A stretch of DNA of 5,256 bases from Candidatus Acidiferrum typicum (GTDB lineage Bacteria > Acidobacteriota > Terriglobia > Acidiferrales > UBA7541): NCBI GenBank assembly GCA_002478115.1, contig DLMH01000143.1, positions 1-5,256 on the forward strand. The letters run 5' to 3'. A model generated the notes under the pieces. The model had not been told where the DNA came from. It ran no database searches and was given only the letters and a program-made list of their open reading frames with translations. A program made the translations under genes and the position numbers. This document shows, one piece after another, positions 1 through 5,256 of this stretch; positions within the stretch are counted from its first letter, which is position 1; every line of letters starts with the position of its first letter.

Positions 1-277
1 GTTCAAACGGCGTTCGAGGAAATTGGCCGGCTTAGTACCGGGCTTTTAGGAAGTGATTTCCACGCTTGGCATCGACACTGAACGGATTATGGAGAACTCG
101 GAAGTAATCCAATTGCCGCGCGCCAGGTCCGCCACAGGTTGAGCTTCGAAATACTGGTCCCAATGGCAGCCAATAGTGAGAGCGCTCAGTTTCGATAGAG
201 ATGAGAAGAAAATCGGCCAAATCAATACTGAAGAGCGGTATGCACGCATGTGCTGCGTGTTCATCTCGACGAGTCCG
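1..277. other. Intergenic stretch without a supported gene
   Basis: This stretch lies downstream of the ClC-type exchanger gene. Short open frames exist on both strands, for example a minus-strand frame over 32-220 that would need a TTG start. None has a ribosome binding site, a recognisable domain or a hydrophobic pattern, so I call no gene. A weak inverted repeat (CACGC 243-247 with GCGTG 255-259) lies 18 bases past the exchanger stop codon. It has no T-run on the side where the transcript would leave, so it is a poor terminator candidate. The left edge may cut into another gene or a decayed remnant that cannot be judged from here. Confidence 0.5.
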
Positions 278-2020
278 TCAATCAGATTCTTGCCCACCGA
301 CACCATAAGAGTCCAAAACATCCTGCAAGGCTACGATGCCTTCAAGTTTGTGCACGTCAGCGCGGCTAACGACTGGCAGAGTGTCCAACTGGGCTGCGCC
401 CATACGCTCCAGCGCAAAATGAAGCGACTGGTCCATGTGGACGTGCGGAAAATCAGGTGAGTCAACAAGCTCAGTCAACCGTCTAGTGGCGGCACCTTCA
501 GCAAGAGCGTGCTGGAGATTACTCCGGCTGACAACACCGACTACCCCTCGCTCATCGATAACCGGCCAACTGTGGCATTGACTGGATTGTGTTTTTTCGA
601 GAGCCTCTCCGACCGTCATCCGAGCTGCCAGAATCTCTTCGGCAGCGCGCATCGCGTGGATCACTTGGCGTTGTCCCTGTTGCTGACGCGCCTCGGCGCT
701 TGGCAAATGAATGCCATCCTGACGCGCCAAAACTTCATAGATGGGCTGCCGTTGCAGCCGTGAGGAGATGAAGAAGCTGACGAGATTTGAAATCATCAGC
801 GGAACGATGACCGCGTAATCGCGTGTGATCTCAAAAATCATAACGACGGACGTCATCGGCGCGCGCACAATCCCGGCAAACGCGGTTCCCATTCCGACCA
901 GTGCATAAACCCCTGGGGTCGCGACATAGGCCGGTAGCAAAGTGTGCGCCACGCTGCCAACGATTCCGCCGAGCATCGCCCCGATGAACAAGCTCGGTCC
1001 GAAAATACCGCCAGCATTGCCCGAGGCGTAGCTGGTAGTTACCGCCAGAAGTTTGAGGACTAGCAGCAGAACCATCAGCCTGACCGCCATCCCGCCGTTC
1101 AAAGCTGTGCCGACATGCTTGTAGCCCACACCTAGCACTTGAGGCACGAACCAGCCCATTATTCCAACCATCAAGCCGCCTGCCAGGGGTTGGACCCATA
1201 CGGTTTTTCGGGGGAATCGCAGAAAGCGCTCCCGCATGCCGAGAAGCAGCTTCGTGAAAACCACGGACACCAGCCCTCCGGCCACTCCGAGAACGGCGTA
1301 CACAACAAATTCCAGCGGACTCACCAATTGGTATTGCGGCACCCGAAAAAGCGGATCATTCCCAAGTAAGAGGCGCAGCATCGCCCAGGAAGTGGCTGAG
1401 GCCAGAACCACCGACCCCAGCACCGGCGCATGAAGATCCCCAACGACTTCCTCGAGTGCAAACAGGACTGCCGCTAGAGGTGTATTGAACGCGGCAGCGA
1501 TTGCTGCCGCTGCTCCCACCGGCAGGAGCGCCTTCACTTTCTCGGGGCGCAATCCCAGCTTTCGACCCAACACGGACGCTAGTCCCGCGCCCACTTGAAC
1601 AGCTGGGCCCTCGCGTCCCAGCGGTATTCCGCTTGCCAATGTAGCGGAGGTGCAGAAGAATTTCCCAAAAACCGTGCTCAACGAAATGCGACCTTCCCGG
1701 GCGAACAGGGCAGCTTTTGTTTGAGGAACACCACTGCCGCGAGCTTCCGGAAAGTACCGAAACAACAAATAACCCATCGCTAATGAGCCCGTCACAGGAA
1801 CCAGTAGCCGCCGCCAGGCGGCGCCACCCGCCGGGTAGAGTCGTGCGCCAAATCGCTCGGTAAGCAGAATGAACGCGACAACGATGGCGCCCACCAATGC
1901 GCCGATCAGCAGCGTCAGTACCAGGAAGACTTGTTCCTCACGATCTTGCAGAAGTAGATTCCATTGACGTATTGGTGCATTCCACCAGATCGCTCTCGGC
2001 TGCTCTTCGGGTTCCTTCAT
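278..2020 (-). CDS. ClC-family Cl-/H+ exchanger with two C-terminal CBS domains
   Basis: Integral inner-membrane ClC protein, predicted to exchange chloride for protons. Counting from an upstream ATG at 2047, the ion-pathway motifs are GSGVP (104-108), GREGP (144-148, with gating glutamate E146) and GGIFGP (346-351). The motif AAAFNTPLAAVLFALEE ends in E199-E200, matching the internal proton-path glutamate of the E. coli exchanger. Y411 in ITRDY fits the chloride-coordinating tyrosine. With both glutamates present, an exchanger is more likely than a passive channel. Residues about 470-580 form two CBS domains, which in this family often bind adenine nucleotides and regulate transport; the first is rather degenerate. 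I prefer the ATG at 2020 (580 residues) because AAAGG at 2027-2031 sits 6 bases upstream of it; the ATG at 2047 would add nine residues. The gene follows the Na+/H+ antiporter by 84 bases on the same strand. The family is certain; ion selectivity is inferred. Confidence 0.95.
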   Translation of the reverse strand: MKEPEEQPRAIWWNAPIRQWNLLLQDREEQVFLVLTLLIGALVGAIVVAFILLTERFGARLYPAGGAAWRRLLVPVTGSLAMGYLLFRYFPEARGSGVPQTKAALFAREGRISLSTVFGKFFCTSATLASGIPLGREGPAVQVGAGLASVLGRKLGLRPEKVKALLPVGAAAAIAAAFNTPLAAVLFALEEVVGDLHAPVLGSVVLASATSWAMLRLLLGNDPLFRVPQYQLVSPLEFVVYAVLGVAGGLVSVVFTKLLLGMRERFLRFPRKTVWVQPLAGGLMVGIMGWFVPQVLGVGYKHVGTALNGGMAVRLMVLLLVLKLLAVTTSYASGNAGGIFGPSLFIGAMLGGIVGSVAHTLLPAYVATPGVYALVGMGTAFAGIVRAPMTSVVMIFEITRDYAVIVPLMISNLVSFFISSRLQRQPIYEVLARQDGIHLPSAEARQQQGQRQVIHAMRAAEEILAARMTVGEALEKTQSSQCHSWPVIDERGVVGVVSRSNLQHALAEGAATRRLTELVDSPDFPHVHMDQSLHFALERMGAAQLDTLPVVSRADVHKLEGIVALQDVLDSYGVGGQESD

Positions 2021-2104
2021 GGACCGCCTTTCTCCAGGGACTAGCATATCTCACCGACGACGCAACGATCAGGCACTCACGATGCCAGGACGAGACTTTC
2101 GCAT

Positions 2105-3337
2105 TCAAGCTGGGGTTGCATTGTCGCCGTTTGCGAGTTTAAGGAGTTTCAAGACCGGCTTGAGAGTAAGACCCTGTATCAGAATGGAAAAGATAACGAC
2201 GCCGAATGTCAGGTTCAAGATTTGCTCGCGATAGGGAGACGTGCTGGGCAAGCTCAGAGCGAGGGCCAGCGCCAAAGCTCCACGGAGTCCACCCCAAACG
2301 GCTATGTGCTGCCAACGAAACGGAATCTTTTCTGAGAAGGAATTGCTTAGAGGAACGAGCAGGTAGACCGACAGCACGCGTCCGAGAAGTACGGCAACGA
2401 TGGCCAACACGACAGAGGTCCAATTCTGTAGGAGTTCACGAACATGGATTTCCAGGCCGATCAAGAGAAACACGAGAGAGTTCATTACGAACGAAATGTA
2501 CTCCCAGAACGACTGCATTGCGGTCCGCGTGCGGGCGCTCATCCCTCTTTTCGCGCCAAAATTGCCGAGCATCAGCCCCGCGGCTGCGGTCGCGATCACG
2601 CCTGACAAGTGCAGATGAAACGCGAGCAGATAGCTGCCGTACGCAAGAATGGTTGTCAGAGTAATTTCAATCTGGGGATCATCGAGCGCCCCCGTAATAT
2701 GACTCGCCAGATATCCCAACACTGAACCCAGGATGGCTCCGCCGGCGACGGCTAGGAAATACTGCCCGGCGCCCTTCGGCACGCTCAACTTTTCGGCAAC
2801 GACAGCGCCGAAGAAGATTCCATAGAGAACGACCGCCGTTCCGTCATTCAGAAGACTCTCTCCCTGCATGATGAGGGACAGCCGCTTGTTGACGTTCAGG
2901 TCTCTGAAAATGGCCAGCACAGAAATCGGGTCTGTGGCGGAGATGATGGAGCCGAAGAGAAACGCAACAAGAACAGGCAGGCCGATCAACCAATGCACGA
3001 CGTATCCGGTCACAAGGGCGGCGAGTAGCACACCTGGGTTGGCGAGCAGCAACAATGGTACGGAATTCCGAAGCAGTTCCCGCAAGTCGAGCTTCACGCT
3101 GCCTTCGAAGACCAACGCAGGAAGAAACAGTATCAAGATCACATCGGGCGTCAGCCAATCGGGCCGGTTACCCGGCTGCAGTGGCGACAAGATTGGGATA
3201 TGAATGAATCCTAGGAGCAACCCGCCCAATACGAGGGATACGGTGTAGGGAATGCGCAGGCGCTTCGCCAGCATCGCGATGATCGCGGCGGCGATGAGCA
3301 GCCAAACCAAGAATTCTATGCCGGAAGTTGGCGTCAT
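2105..3337 (-). CDS. CPA1-family Na+/H+ antiporter (NhaP/NHE type)
   Basis: A 410-residue polytopic inner-membrane protein, predicted to exchange Na+ (possibly K+ or Li+) for H+. Hydrophobic segments run nearly the whole length, about 12 helices. Family signatures are visible: SATDP (133-137, D136) in the unwound-helix region, GESLLNDGTAVV (159-170) with the N164-D165 pair typical of CPA1 proteins, usually electroneutral, and WGGLRGAL (348-355) with the conserved arginine R352. The protein ends soon after the last helix, so it lacks the large cytoplasmic regulatory tail (TrkA-C or similar) found on some relatives. The ATG at 3337 is the only likely start: an in-frame stop lies a few codons upstream with no ATG or GTG between. 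No Shine-Dalgarno sequence precedes it, which is odd and may mean translational coupling to upstream reading (see the mini-ORF at 3339-3374). It is the middle gene of the cluster. The exact cation cannot be read from sequence. Confidence 0.95.
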   Translation of the reverse strand: MTPTSGIEFLVWLLIAAAIIAMLAKRLRIPYTVSLVLGGLLLGFIHIPILSPLQPGNRPDWLTPDVILILFLPALVFEGSVKLDLRELLRNSVPLLLLANPGVLLAALVTGYVVHWLIGLPVLVAFLFGSIISATDPISVLAIFRDLNVNKRLSLIMQGESLLNDGTAVVLYGIFFGAVVAEKLSVPKGAGQYFLAVAGGAILGSVLGYLASHITGALDDPQIEITLTTILAYGSYLLAFHLHLSGVIATAAAGLMLGNFGAKRGMSARTRTAMQSFWEYISFVMNSLVFLLIGLEIHVRELLQNWTSVVLAIVAVLLGRVLSVYLLVPLSNSFSEKIPFRWQHIAVWGGLRGALALALALSLPSTSPYREQILNLTFGVVIFSILIQGLTLKPVLKLLKLANGDNATPA

Positions 3338-3338
3338 T

Positions 3339-3374
3339 TCAGAAATGCACCACTTTCGAATTGCTCGATTTCAT
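3339..3374 (-). other. 11-codon mini-ORF bridging two genes, possible coupling element
   Basis: The stop codon of the upstream membrane-protein gene (TAA, 3374-3376) shares its last A with an ATG. That ATG opens a frame of 11 codons ending in TGA at 3339-3341, and one base later the antiporter ATG begins. The antiporter has no visible Shine-Dalgarno sequence, so ribosomes stopping at this TGA could restart at the adjacent ATG. The peptide itself is unlikely to have a function. The arrangement is seen directly; the role is inference, and such spacing can arise by chance. Confidence 0.25.
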
Positions 3375-3808
3375 TAACGAACGCTTGGCGCATTCCCACT
3401 CCCAAAAGCAGTTCTGACGTCTTGACGAAGTAGGTAGACGAGCAAAGCGCCGGCAACGATGAACCCGGCGGCGCCTCTCACGAGATCACCCATGAAGGCA
3501 CTCACTACATCTCCCAAGACCTGGGTCGCGATGATGGCCACTGCTAGTCGCCACCCCCAAAGACGGCATCTGAACCAGCCTGTTCCGGCTGCGAATAGAG
3601 CGCTGCCCAGCAGGAGAAAAAGAACCCCGACGACTCTCCCACGAGGGGCGAGCTGATTGTAGGCGCGCAGATTGAGCGCCCACATGCGGTCCAGCGGTGT
3701 GCCTCGCCAAAGCAAGGTCGTCCCTGCGAGGGAGGCCATGACGAATCCGAAAAACAAGAAGACGCCAACGGCTTTGAATCCGCGTGGCAACTGGGTTCCT
3801 CGCGTCAT
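3374..3808 (-). CDS. Small four-helix membrane protein of unknown function
   Basis: I do not recognise the family. The product is about 144 residues with four likely membrane segments: after a short basic N-terminus (starting near FKAVGVFLFFGF), around VVGVLFLLLGSALFAAG, around LAVAIIATQVLGDVVSAF, and around GAAGFIVAGALLVYLL. It ends in a short polar tail. The loop between the first two segments carries WRGTPLDRMW and PRGR, and a WGW precedes the third. Start choice: the frame can open at a GTG at 3841, but nothing like a ribosome binding site precedes it. The ATG at 3808 has AGGAA immediately upstream, rather close, and gives a tidier N-terminus, so I chose it with modest confidence. It is the first gene of the three-gene cluster, 36 bases before the Na+/H+ antiporter, so it may be an accessory membrane protein or a bystander. 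Coding status is well supported by hydrophobic periodicity; function is unknown. Confidence 0.75.
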   Translation of the reverse strand: MTRGTQLPRGFKAVGVFLFFGFVMASLAGTTLLWRGTPLDRMWALNLRAYNQLAPRGRVVGVLFLLLGSALFAAGTGWFRCRLWGWRLAVAIIATQVLGDVVSAFMGDLVRGAAGFIVAGALLVYLLRQDVRTAFGSGNAPSVR

Positions 3809-3839
3809 TTCCTGCCGGGATTTGCAGTTTGCATGGCCC

Positions 3840-3847
3840 ACTATAAA
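3840..3847. promoter_or_regulatory. AT-rich core, possible divergent -10 element
   Basis: The bases ACTATAAA read TATAAA on the plus strand and TATAGT on the minus strand, both close to the sigma70 -10 consensus. The element lies between the minus-strand membrane cluster (ATG at 3808) and the plus-strand small ORF (ATG at 3898), so it could serve either or both. No good -35 element is found at proper spacing on either strand; TTGCAG at 3822-3827 is only 14 bases from the plus-strand -10. A transcript starting here on the minus strand would exclude the GTG at 3841 as a start. Confidence 0.25.
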
Positions 3848-3886
3848 TCTTTGGCGAGAGTCCCGGAAGAACTTTCGGCATGTTTC

Positions 3887-3894
3887 AGGGAGGG
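3887..3894 (+). promoter_or_regulatory. Strong Shine-Dalgarno sequence of the small ORF
   Basis: AGGGAGGG ends three bases before the ATG at 3898, and its GGAGG core (3889-3893) is four bases away. It is one of the two best ribosome binding sites in the window and the main reason to take the small ORF seriously. Confidence 0.5.
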
Positions 3895-3897
3895 TAA

Positions 3898-4008
3898 ATG
3901 AACGCTATATCGATGTGGTTTCCCACTCAACGCCTTAACGCGAACAAGGCCGTTCTCTTAGGCGGCCTTGTCGTGGGACTCCCTTTGCTGTTGGAGGCAC
4001 TCCATTAA
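3898..4008 (+). CDS. Possible 36-residue single-span membrane peptide
   Basis: Unrecognised small ORF, ATG 3898 to TAA 4008. The N-terminal half is polar and net positive (R12, K17). The C-terminal half, from about residue 18 (AVLLGGLVVGLPLLLEALH), is long and hydrophobic enough for one membrane span, with a proline at 29 and a lone glutamate at 33. This is the usual look of a small membrane protein with the N-terminus inside. In its favour are the excellent Shine-Dalgarno sequence, its location in a gap otherwise empty of genes, and a strong hairpin 35 bases past its stop. Against it, it is short, has no known relatives that I can name, and a 9-bp inverted repeat (3944-3971) falls inside the coding part, so the stretch could be a structured noncoding region instead. 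It diverges from the transporter cluster. Moderate to low confidence. Confidence 0.45.
   Translation: MNAISMWFPTQRLNANKAVLLGGLVVGLPLLLEALH
3944..3971. repeat. Perfect 9-bp inverted repeat inside the small ORF
   Basis: ACAAGGCCG (3944-3952) and CGGCCTTGT (3963-3971) are exact reverse complements around a 10-base loop. No T-run follows on either strand, so it is not a classic terminator. It may be an RNA hairpin or an operator-like site, or a chance outcome of the coding sequence. Confidence 0.45.
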
Positions 4009-4042
4009 GAAGCCGTTCTGCGACGGAAGCCAGGAACGAGTC

Positions 4043-4066
4043 GGCTTGGGGCACGAACCCCAAGCC
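4043..4066. terminator. Perfect 9-bp hairpin between convergent genes
   Basis: GGCTTGGGG (4043-4051) pairs exactly with CCCCAAGCC (4058-4066) around a 6-base loop. It lies 34 bases past the small ORF stop and 35 bases past the DUF1579-like gene stop, so it could end or protect transcripts from both sides. A T-run is missing on both sides, so it is not a standard intrinsic terminator. Transcript-end protection or a Rho-assisted stop is possible. The hairpin is seen directly; the role is inferred from position. Confidence 0.5.
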
Positions 4067-4101
4067 TGTGATCTACCACCAACGCAACCGAAGCCCGCCA
4101 G

Positions 4102-4752
4102 TTAGTTCTTGCTGCGATAGGCCTCAATCACTATGAATTTTTCCCATGCCTTGCCGTCGTCTGATCTTTCGCCTAGCCAAGTAAAATGATTCTCGGAGAT
4201 GTTCGTGTAGGTAGCGCGCGTAAACACATGGGAGGCAATGGGCTCCTTCATGCTGTACGTAATTCCTTTTTCATCGATCTTCACGCCGCCCAGCTCTTCT
4301 GTTCCTAGGTCCACCCAGGTGCCACCCAGACCGTTTAGCCACTTTATATTCCAGGTCTTCTTCTTTGCATCATAGGTGCGAAGGTTTATGCCCAGCACCA
4401 GGAGCTCGCCGGTGAGCGTAGTCATCCGGTATTCGTCCGCAATCACAAAGCCGTCAAGAATGAAGCGCCCTTCCCATGTCGCTTCTAAATTCTCCCAAGT
4501 TCCGTCGCCTTCCTTTAGTTCTACCTTGCAACTCCATTTGCCGATAAGAAAGGCAAATCGAGACAGTTCTGGGGGTGCCTTGGGATTGAGTTTCGCGTGC
4601 TCTTGTTCGTCATTTTTCATGGCTTGCGAATTCTCCTCTGAAGTTTCTAGCATGGGTCGTGCAAGGACCCGCGGGCGCTGAGGCGCCTGCGCCTGGATTG
4701 GTATAACGAGAGACATCACGCAAACCGCCAGCAGTGCAGTCTCTCTTTTCAC
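4102..4752 (-). CDS. Secreted DUF1579-like protein
   Basis: A 216-residue exported protein. The start is the GTG at 4752: GGAGG at 4758-4762 sits five bases upstream, and translation from there gives a classic signal peptide (VKRE, then ALLAVCVMSLVIPIQAQA) cleaved near residue 21-23. The frame also runs up to an ATG at 4797, but that would bury the signal peptide behind 15 odd residues. After a polar linker, the mature domain (about 60-216) has the FLIGKW turn (68-73), paired strands with ILDGF (98-102), LGINLRTYD (120-128), W134 and W138, and a final FTWLGERSDDGKAW (190-203). This pattern of W-rich beta strands resembles DUF1579, whose members are thought to form beta-barrel-like folds; their biochemical role is not established. 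No lipobox is evident, so it is probably periplasmic or secreted. It appears monocistronic, with its own promoter. Family assignment is from memory of motifs, moderately confident; function unknown. Confidence 0.85.
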   Translation of the reverse strand: MKRETALLAVCVMSLVIPIQAQAPQRPRVLARPMLETSEENSQAMKNDEQEHAKLNPKAPPELSRFAFLIGKWSCKVELKEGDGTWENLEATWEGRFILDGFVIADEYRMTTLTGELLVLGINLRTYDAKKKTWNIKWLNGLGGTWVDLGTEELGGVKIDEKGITYSMKEPIASHVFTRATYTNISENHFTWLGERSDDGKAWEKFIVIEAYRSKN

Positions 4753-4757
4753 GATCG

Positions 4758-4762
4758 CCTCC
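4758..4762 (-). promoter_or_regulatory. Shine-Dalgarno sequence fixing a GTG start
   Basis: The minus strand reads GGAGG, then CGATC, then GTG at 4752. Consensus sequence and ideal spacing decide the start of the DUF1579-like gene in favour of this GTG over the upstream ATG at 4797, which has no such site. Confidence 0.85.
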
Positions 4763-4834
4763 GTTTGAATCGGCCCCGCAGCACATTTTAGTGGCATGCA
4801 AACTCACATTCACGGCACTGCGTGACGATCGAGG

Positions 4835-4862
4835 ATGATACATCCCGCCTCCAGATTTTCAA
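4835..4862 (-). promoter_or_regulatory. Candidate sigma70-type promoter of the DUF1579-like gene
   Basis: On the minus strand TTGAAA (4857-4862) is followed after 16 bases by TATCAT (4835-4840). These match the -35 and -10 consensus at four of six and five of six or nearly so, with acceptable spacing. Transcription would start near 4828 and leave a leader of roughly 75 bases before the GTG at 4752. Promoter calls by eye have a high false-positive rate. Confidence 0.4.
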
Positions 4863-5150
4863 CCGAGAATCGTTCTCACTTCGCGGTCTTGTCGTAAGGC
4901 ATCAAGTCCATTCGAGGGATTGTCCCATGGCGCTCTTGCAGAGGTGCGGATTTGCGACCCGATCCCAGGGGTGACGGAGACGGGTAGTCAGCGAGTCAGA
5001 GATGTGCGTCACTGATGTCAGGATCCAGAACGGAGTTGTAGGAAATGGTTAGTGTGCCCACGTATGTGGCAAGGGCGTGGGGCACTGTTGGGGAACAACT
5101 AGAGGAGACAGCTTGGTAGCTAACCGACGCCAAAACAAAGGCTTATGATG
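4863..5150. other. Gene-free stretch between the DUF1579-like promoter and the tRNA fragment
   Basis: No convincing coding frame. A 24-codon plus-strand frame at 5045-5119 has only AGGA, almost touching its ATG, and no clear character. Short inverted repeats are present, such as GTGCCC with GGGCAC around 5054-5084, but no recognisable RNA family. A T-arm or acceptor 3' strand that would complete the neighbouring tRNA was searched for by eye and is absent; GGGTCGCAAATCC on the minus strand near 4950-4962 only loosely resembles a T-arm and has an over-long loop. Confidence 0.5.
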
Positions 5151-5175
5151 TTCGGCTGTGTAGTTAACAGCCGAA
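5151..5175. repeat. Perfect 9-bp inverted repeat with 7-base spacer at the tRNA break
   Basis: TTCGGCTGT (5151-5159) and ACAGCCGAA (5167-5175) are exact reverse complements separated by GTAGTTA (5160-5166). The right arm is the anticodon stem and part of the loop of the tRNA-Asn fragment; the left arm is new sequence. Two arms around a 7-base centre is the usual form of a tyrosine-recombinase crossover core, and such cores commonly sit on tRNA anticodon arms. No integrase gene is in the window, so attachment-site identity is inference. Confidence 0.5.
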
Positions 5176-5200
5176 TGCTCTACCATTGAGCTACCGGGGA
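5163..5200 (-). tRNA. tRNA-Asn(GTT) 5' half, truncated or interrupted
   Basis: The minus strand from 5200 reads as the start of a bacterial tRNA-Asn: acceptor 5' strand TCCCCGG, linker TA, D-arm GCTC, AATGGTA, GAGC, then anticodon stem TTCGG and loop CTGTTAA with anticodon GTT. After the next C (5163) the sequence departs. The expected CCGAA stem strand appears only after eight extra bases, and no variable loop, T-arm (GGTTCGAATCC-like) or closing CCGGGGA acceptor strand follows anywhere to the left in this window. As it stands it cannot fold into a tRNA. It may be a remnant left by an element that integrated at the anticodon loop, a tRNA split by an inserted sequence whose other half lies elsewhere, or an assembly join. 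It is certain that this is tRNA-derived; the cause of the break is not known. Confidence 0.8.
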
Positions 5201-5256
5201 ACCGCGAAGGAAGGAATTCTTTTCTGCATTAGCAGTCTCATGCTTATCCGGTTGTT

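Noticed and set aside
32..321. Two overlapping minus-strand frames at the left edge (32-220 and 46-321)
   Set aside because: One needs a TTG start, the other overlaps the end of the exchanger gene; neither has a ribosome binding site or a recognisable domain.
831..1369. Long frames opposite or out of phase with the ClC gene
   Set aside because: They lie wholly inside a gene whose family motifs prove the correct frame, and their arginine- and cysteine-rich translations are typical of shadow frames.
4753..4797. ATG at 4797 as the start of the DUF1579-like gene
   Set aside because: It has no ribosome binding site and would place 15 residues in front of a clear signal peptide. The GTG at 4752 has GGAGG at ideal spacing.
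4945..4965. T-arm-like sequence on the minus strand that might complete the tRNA
   Set aside because: GGGTCGCAAATCC would need a nine-base loop, and no matching acceptor strand follows it.
5045..5119. 24-codon plus-strand ORF
   Set aside because: AGGA nearly touches the ATG, and there is no hydrophobic or domain signal; this length is expected by chance.
4800..5162. Group I intron splitting the tRNA-Asn gene
   Set aside because: No 3' exon (T-arm or acceptor strand) is visible to the left, no conserved intron core was recognised, and the base at the break is not in the expected U-G pair arrangement.

Overview
The window reads like a piece of bacterial chromosome from a moderately GC-rich soil or environmental lineage. 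The gene style (ClC exchanger with CBS domains, short CPA1 antiporter, secreted DUF1579-like protein) would fit Acidobacteriota, but no marker gene fixes the taxonomy, so this is only a guess. There is no CRISPR array, insertion sequence, transposase, integrase or phage gene.

Layout, left to right. Positions 1-277 hold no supported gene. Positions 278-3808 carry three co-directional minus-strand membrane-protein genes, read right to left: a small four-helix membrane protein of unknown function (3374-3808), a CPA1-type Na+/H+ antiporter (2105-3337) and a ClC-type Cl-/H+ exchanger with two C-terminal CBS domains (278-2020). Gaps of 36 and 84 bases suggest one transcription unit. To the right, a 36-codon plus-strand ORF with a strong ribosome binding site (3898-4008) points away from this cluster and could encode a single-span membrane peptide. 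It faces a minus-strand gene for a secreted DUF1579-like protein (4102-4752). A perfect 9-bp hairpin (4043-4066) lies between the two convergent genes. The DUF1579-like gene has a clear Shine-Dalgarno sequence that fixes a GTG start, and a plausible sigma70-type promoter. At the right end, on the minus strand, is the 5' half of a tRNA-Asn(GTT) gene (5163-5200). It stops matching a tRNA just after the anticodon loop, and no 3' half is visible in the window.

How the genes may work together: the CPA1 antiporter swaps Na+ (or K+) for H+, and the ClC protein keeps the residues of a Cl-/H+ exchanger. Made together they would couple Na+ and Cl- movement through the proton gradient, which suits pH, salt or volume control. 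This is inference from families and gene order. The window is mostly ordinary housekeeping and transport DNA. The least ordinary parts are the broken tRNA with its recombination-core-like inverted repeat, the unlisted small ORF, and an 11-codon mini-ORF that exactly bridges the first two genes of the cluster.
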